Assembly (NCBI GenBank): GCA_002410065.1
Contig: DHQB01000017.1
Span: forward strand, 1-64,000
DNA length: 64,000 bases
Direction of reading: 5' to 3'
Source: Bacteroidales bacterium UBA5349
GTDB taxonomy: Bacteria; Bacteroidota; Bacteroidia; Bacteroidales; Tenuifilaceae
The notes beneath the pieces were generated by a model. That model was not told the DNA's origin. It made no database searches and saw only the letters and a program-made list of their open reading frames with translations. The translations under genes were made by a program, and so were the position numbers. Below are positions 63,644-64,000 of this stretch, in pieces (positions within the stretch are counted from its first letter, which is position 1; each line of letters opens with the position of its first letter).

Positions 63644-64000
63644 GATATTTGTTTGTTATAATGAAAAACCAATTTTTATATTCATATATATTGTTGTCTG
63701 GGTAAAATAACATTTCGTCGCTACGAGACTAGATGTTGTATACTATTTAATATTTTACCGCTATTATATCCCTCTTGGGCAAATAATGCTTTGTGTATAA
63801 TGCGCAAAACGAAAACCAACCACCCCGAGGGGTAAAATATCGGTAAAACAAAACAGGCAAAAAAGAACAAGTTCCTAGTCACGGAATACAAAACTAACTC
63901 TGGGCAACAGGGAGAAATGATAAATAGCAAAACCCCTAATCAACCCACATGAAACTAAATCATATTCAAAGCACAGCAGTTAAAAATCACCCAACCCATA
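63644..64000. repeat. Terminal intergenic region with a degenerate relative of the 11042-11258 element
   Basis: From about 63690, the words TTGTTGTCTGGGTAAAAT, ATTTCGTCGCTACGAGAC, TTACCGCTATTATATCCC, then GGGGTAAAATATCGGTAAAA and AAGTTCCTAGTCACGGAA follow the order of TTGTCCGATAAAAT, ATTTCGTCCCTACGGGAC, TTACCAATATTCTGTCCC, GTAATATAGGTAAAA and AAGTTCCGTAGGAA in the element at 11042. Hairpin arms are decayed. The right end is not clear and may lie outside the window. No gene is supported here. Confidence 0.55.

Noticed and set aside
63721..63930. 69-codon minus-strand frame near the right edge
   Set aside because: It lies in the decayed repeat element and resembles no protein.

Overview
This 64 kb window looks like chromosomal sequence of a free-living member of the Bacteroidota, probably order Bacteroidales. 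The supporting signs are a C-terminal type IX secretion (T9SS) sorting domain, a T9SS PorD-like gene (DUF4835), the Bacteroidota cluster bamD / rpoZ-like / coaBC / DUF4835 / recN, a short primary sigma factor, a bacterial serine palmitoyltransferase for sphingolipids, a FISUMP domain, and promoters of the TTG-N19/20-TAnnTTTG type instead of the E. coli type. Most starts lack a Shine-Dalgarno sequence. The sequence is AT-rich.

Layout. 1-6.7 kb: a coiled-coil lipoprotein and a 1546-residue secreted multidomain T9SS cargo protein, embedded in dense intergenic repeats. 6.7-11.7 kb: comEC, a dicarboxylate/amino-acid symporter, an FKBP-type isomerase with a metal-binding tail, a small transposon-like element and a cold-shock gene. 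11.7-15.2 kb: envelope genes, including an ankyrin protein with a barrel-like C-terminus. 15.2-22.5 kb, mostly minus strand: phosphodiesterase, class II photolyase, DHOD-like flavoprotein, serine hydrolase, MalY/PatB-type lyase and a SiaC-family protein. 22.8-29.0 kb, plus strand: GH29 fucosidase with an apparent premature stop, a membrane DUF protein, an EamA transporter, cutC and an M81 peptidase. 29.3-41.4 kb: two tRNA pairs, iron alcohol dehydrogenase, fused cytochrome c biogenesis protein, radical SAM protein, aminopeptidase P, DPP IV-like peptidase and a methyltransferase. 41.5-47.9 kb: thrS-infC-rpmI-rplT, a second SiaC-family gene, an HtrA protease and the primary sigma factor. 47.9-56.6 kb: fabI, recN, porD, coaBC, rpoZ, bamD, serine palmitoyltransferase and trxB. 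56.7-64 kb: tRNA-Pro, a U32 protein, an aldo/keto reductase, a 914-residue PEGA/SUMF1/FISUMP protein and a GIY-YIG-like protein.

The window is mostly core housekeeping and envelope functions. I see no CRISPR array, prophage, complete insertion sequence or recognisable defence system, and no convincing new multi-gene system. The observations most worth checking are: infC, which can only be read in full from an AUA codon behind a strong ribosome binding site; a GH29 gene whose C-terminal module is cut off by one in-frame stop; a 217-bp element with near-perfect terminal inverted repeats and a 5-bp flanking duplication; a composite repeat block on both sides of the giant T9SS gene; and two unusual envelope fusions (ankyrin plus putative barrel, and PEGA-SUMF1-FISUMP).
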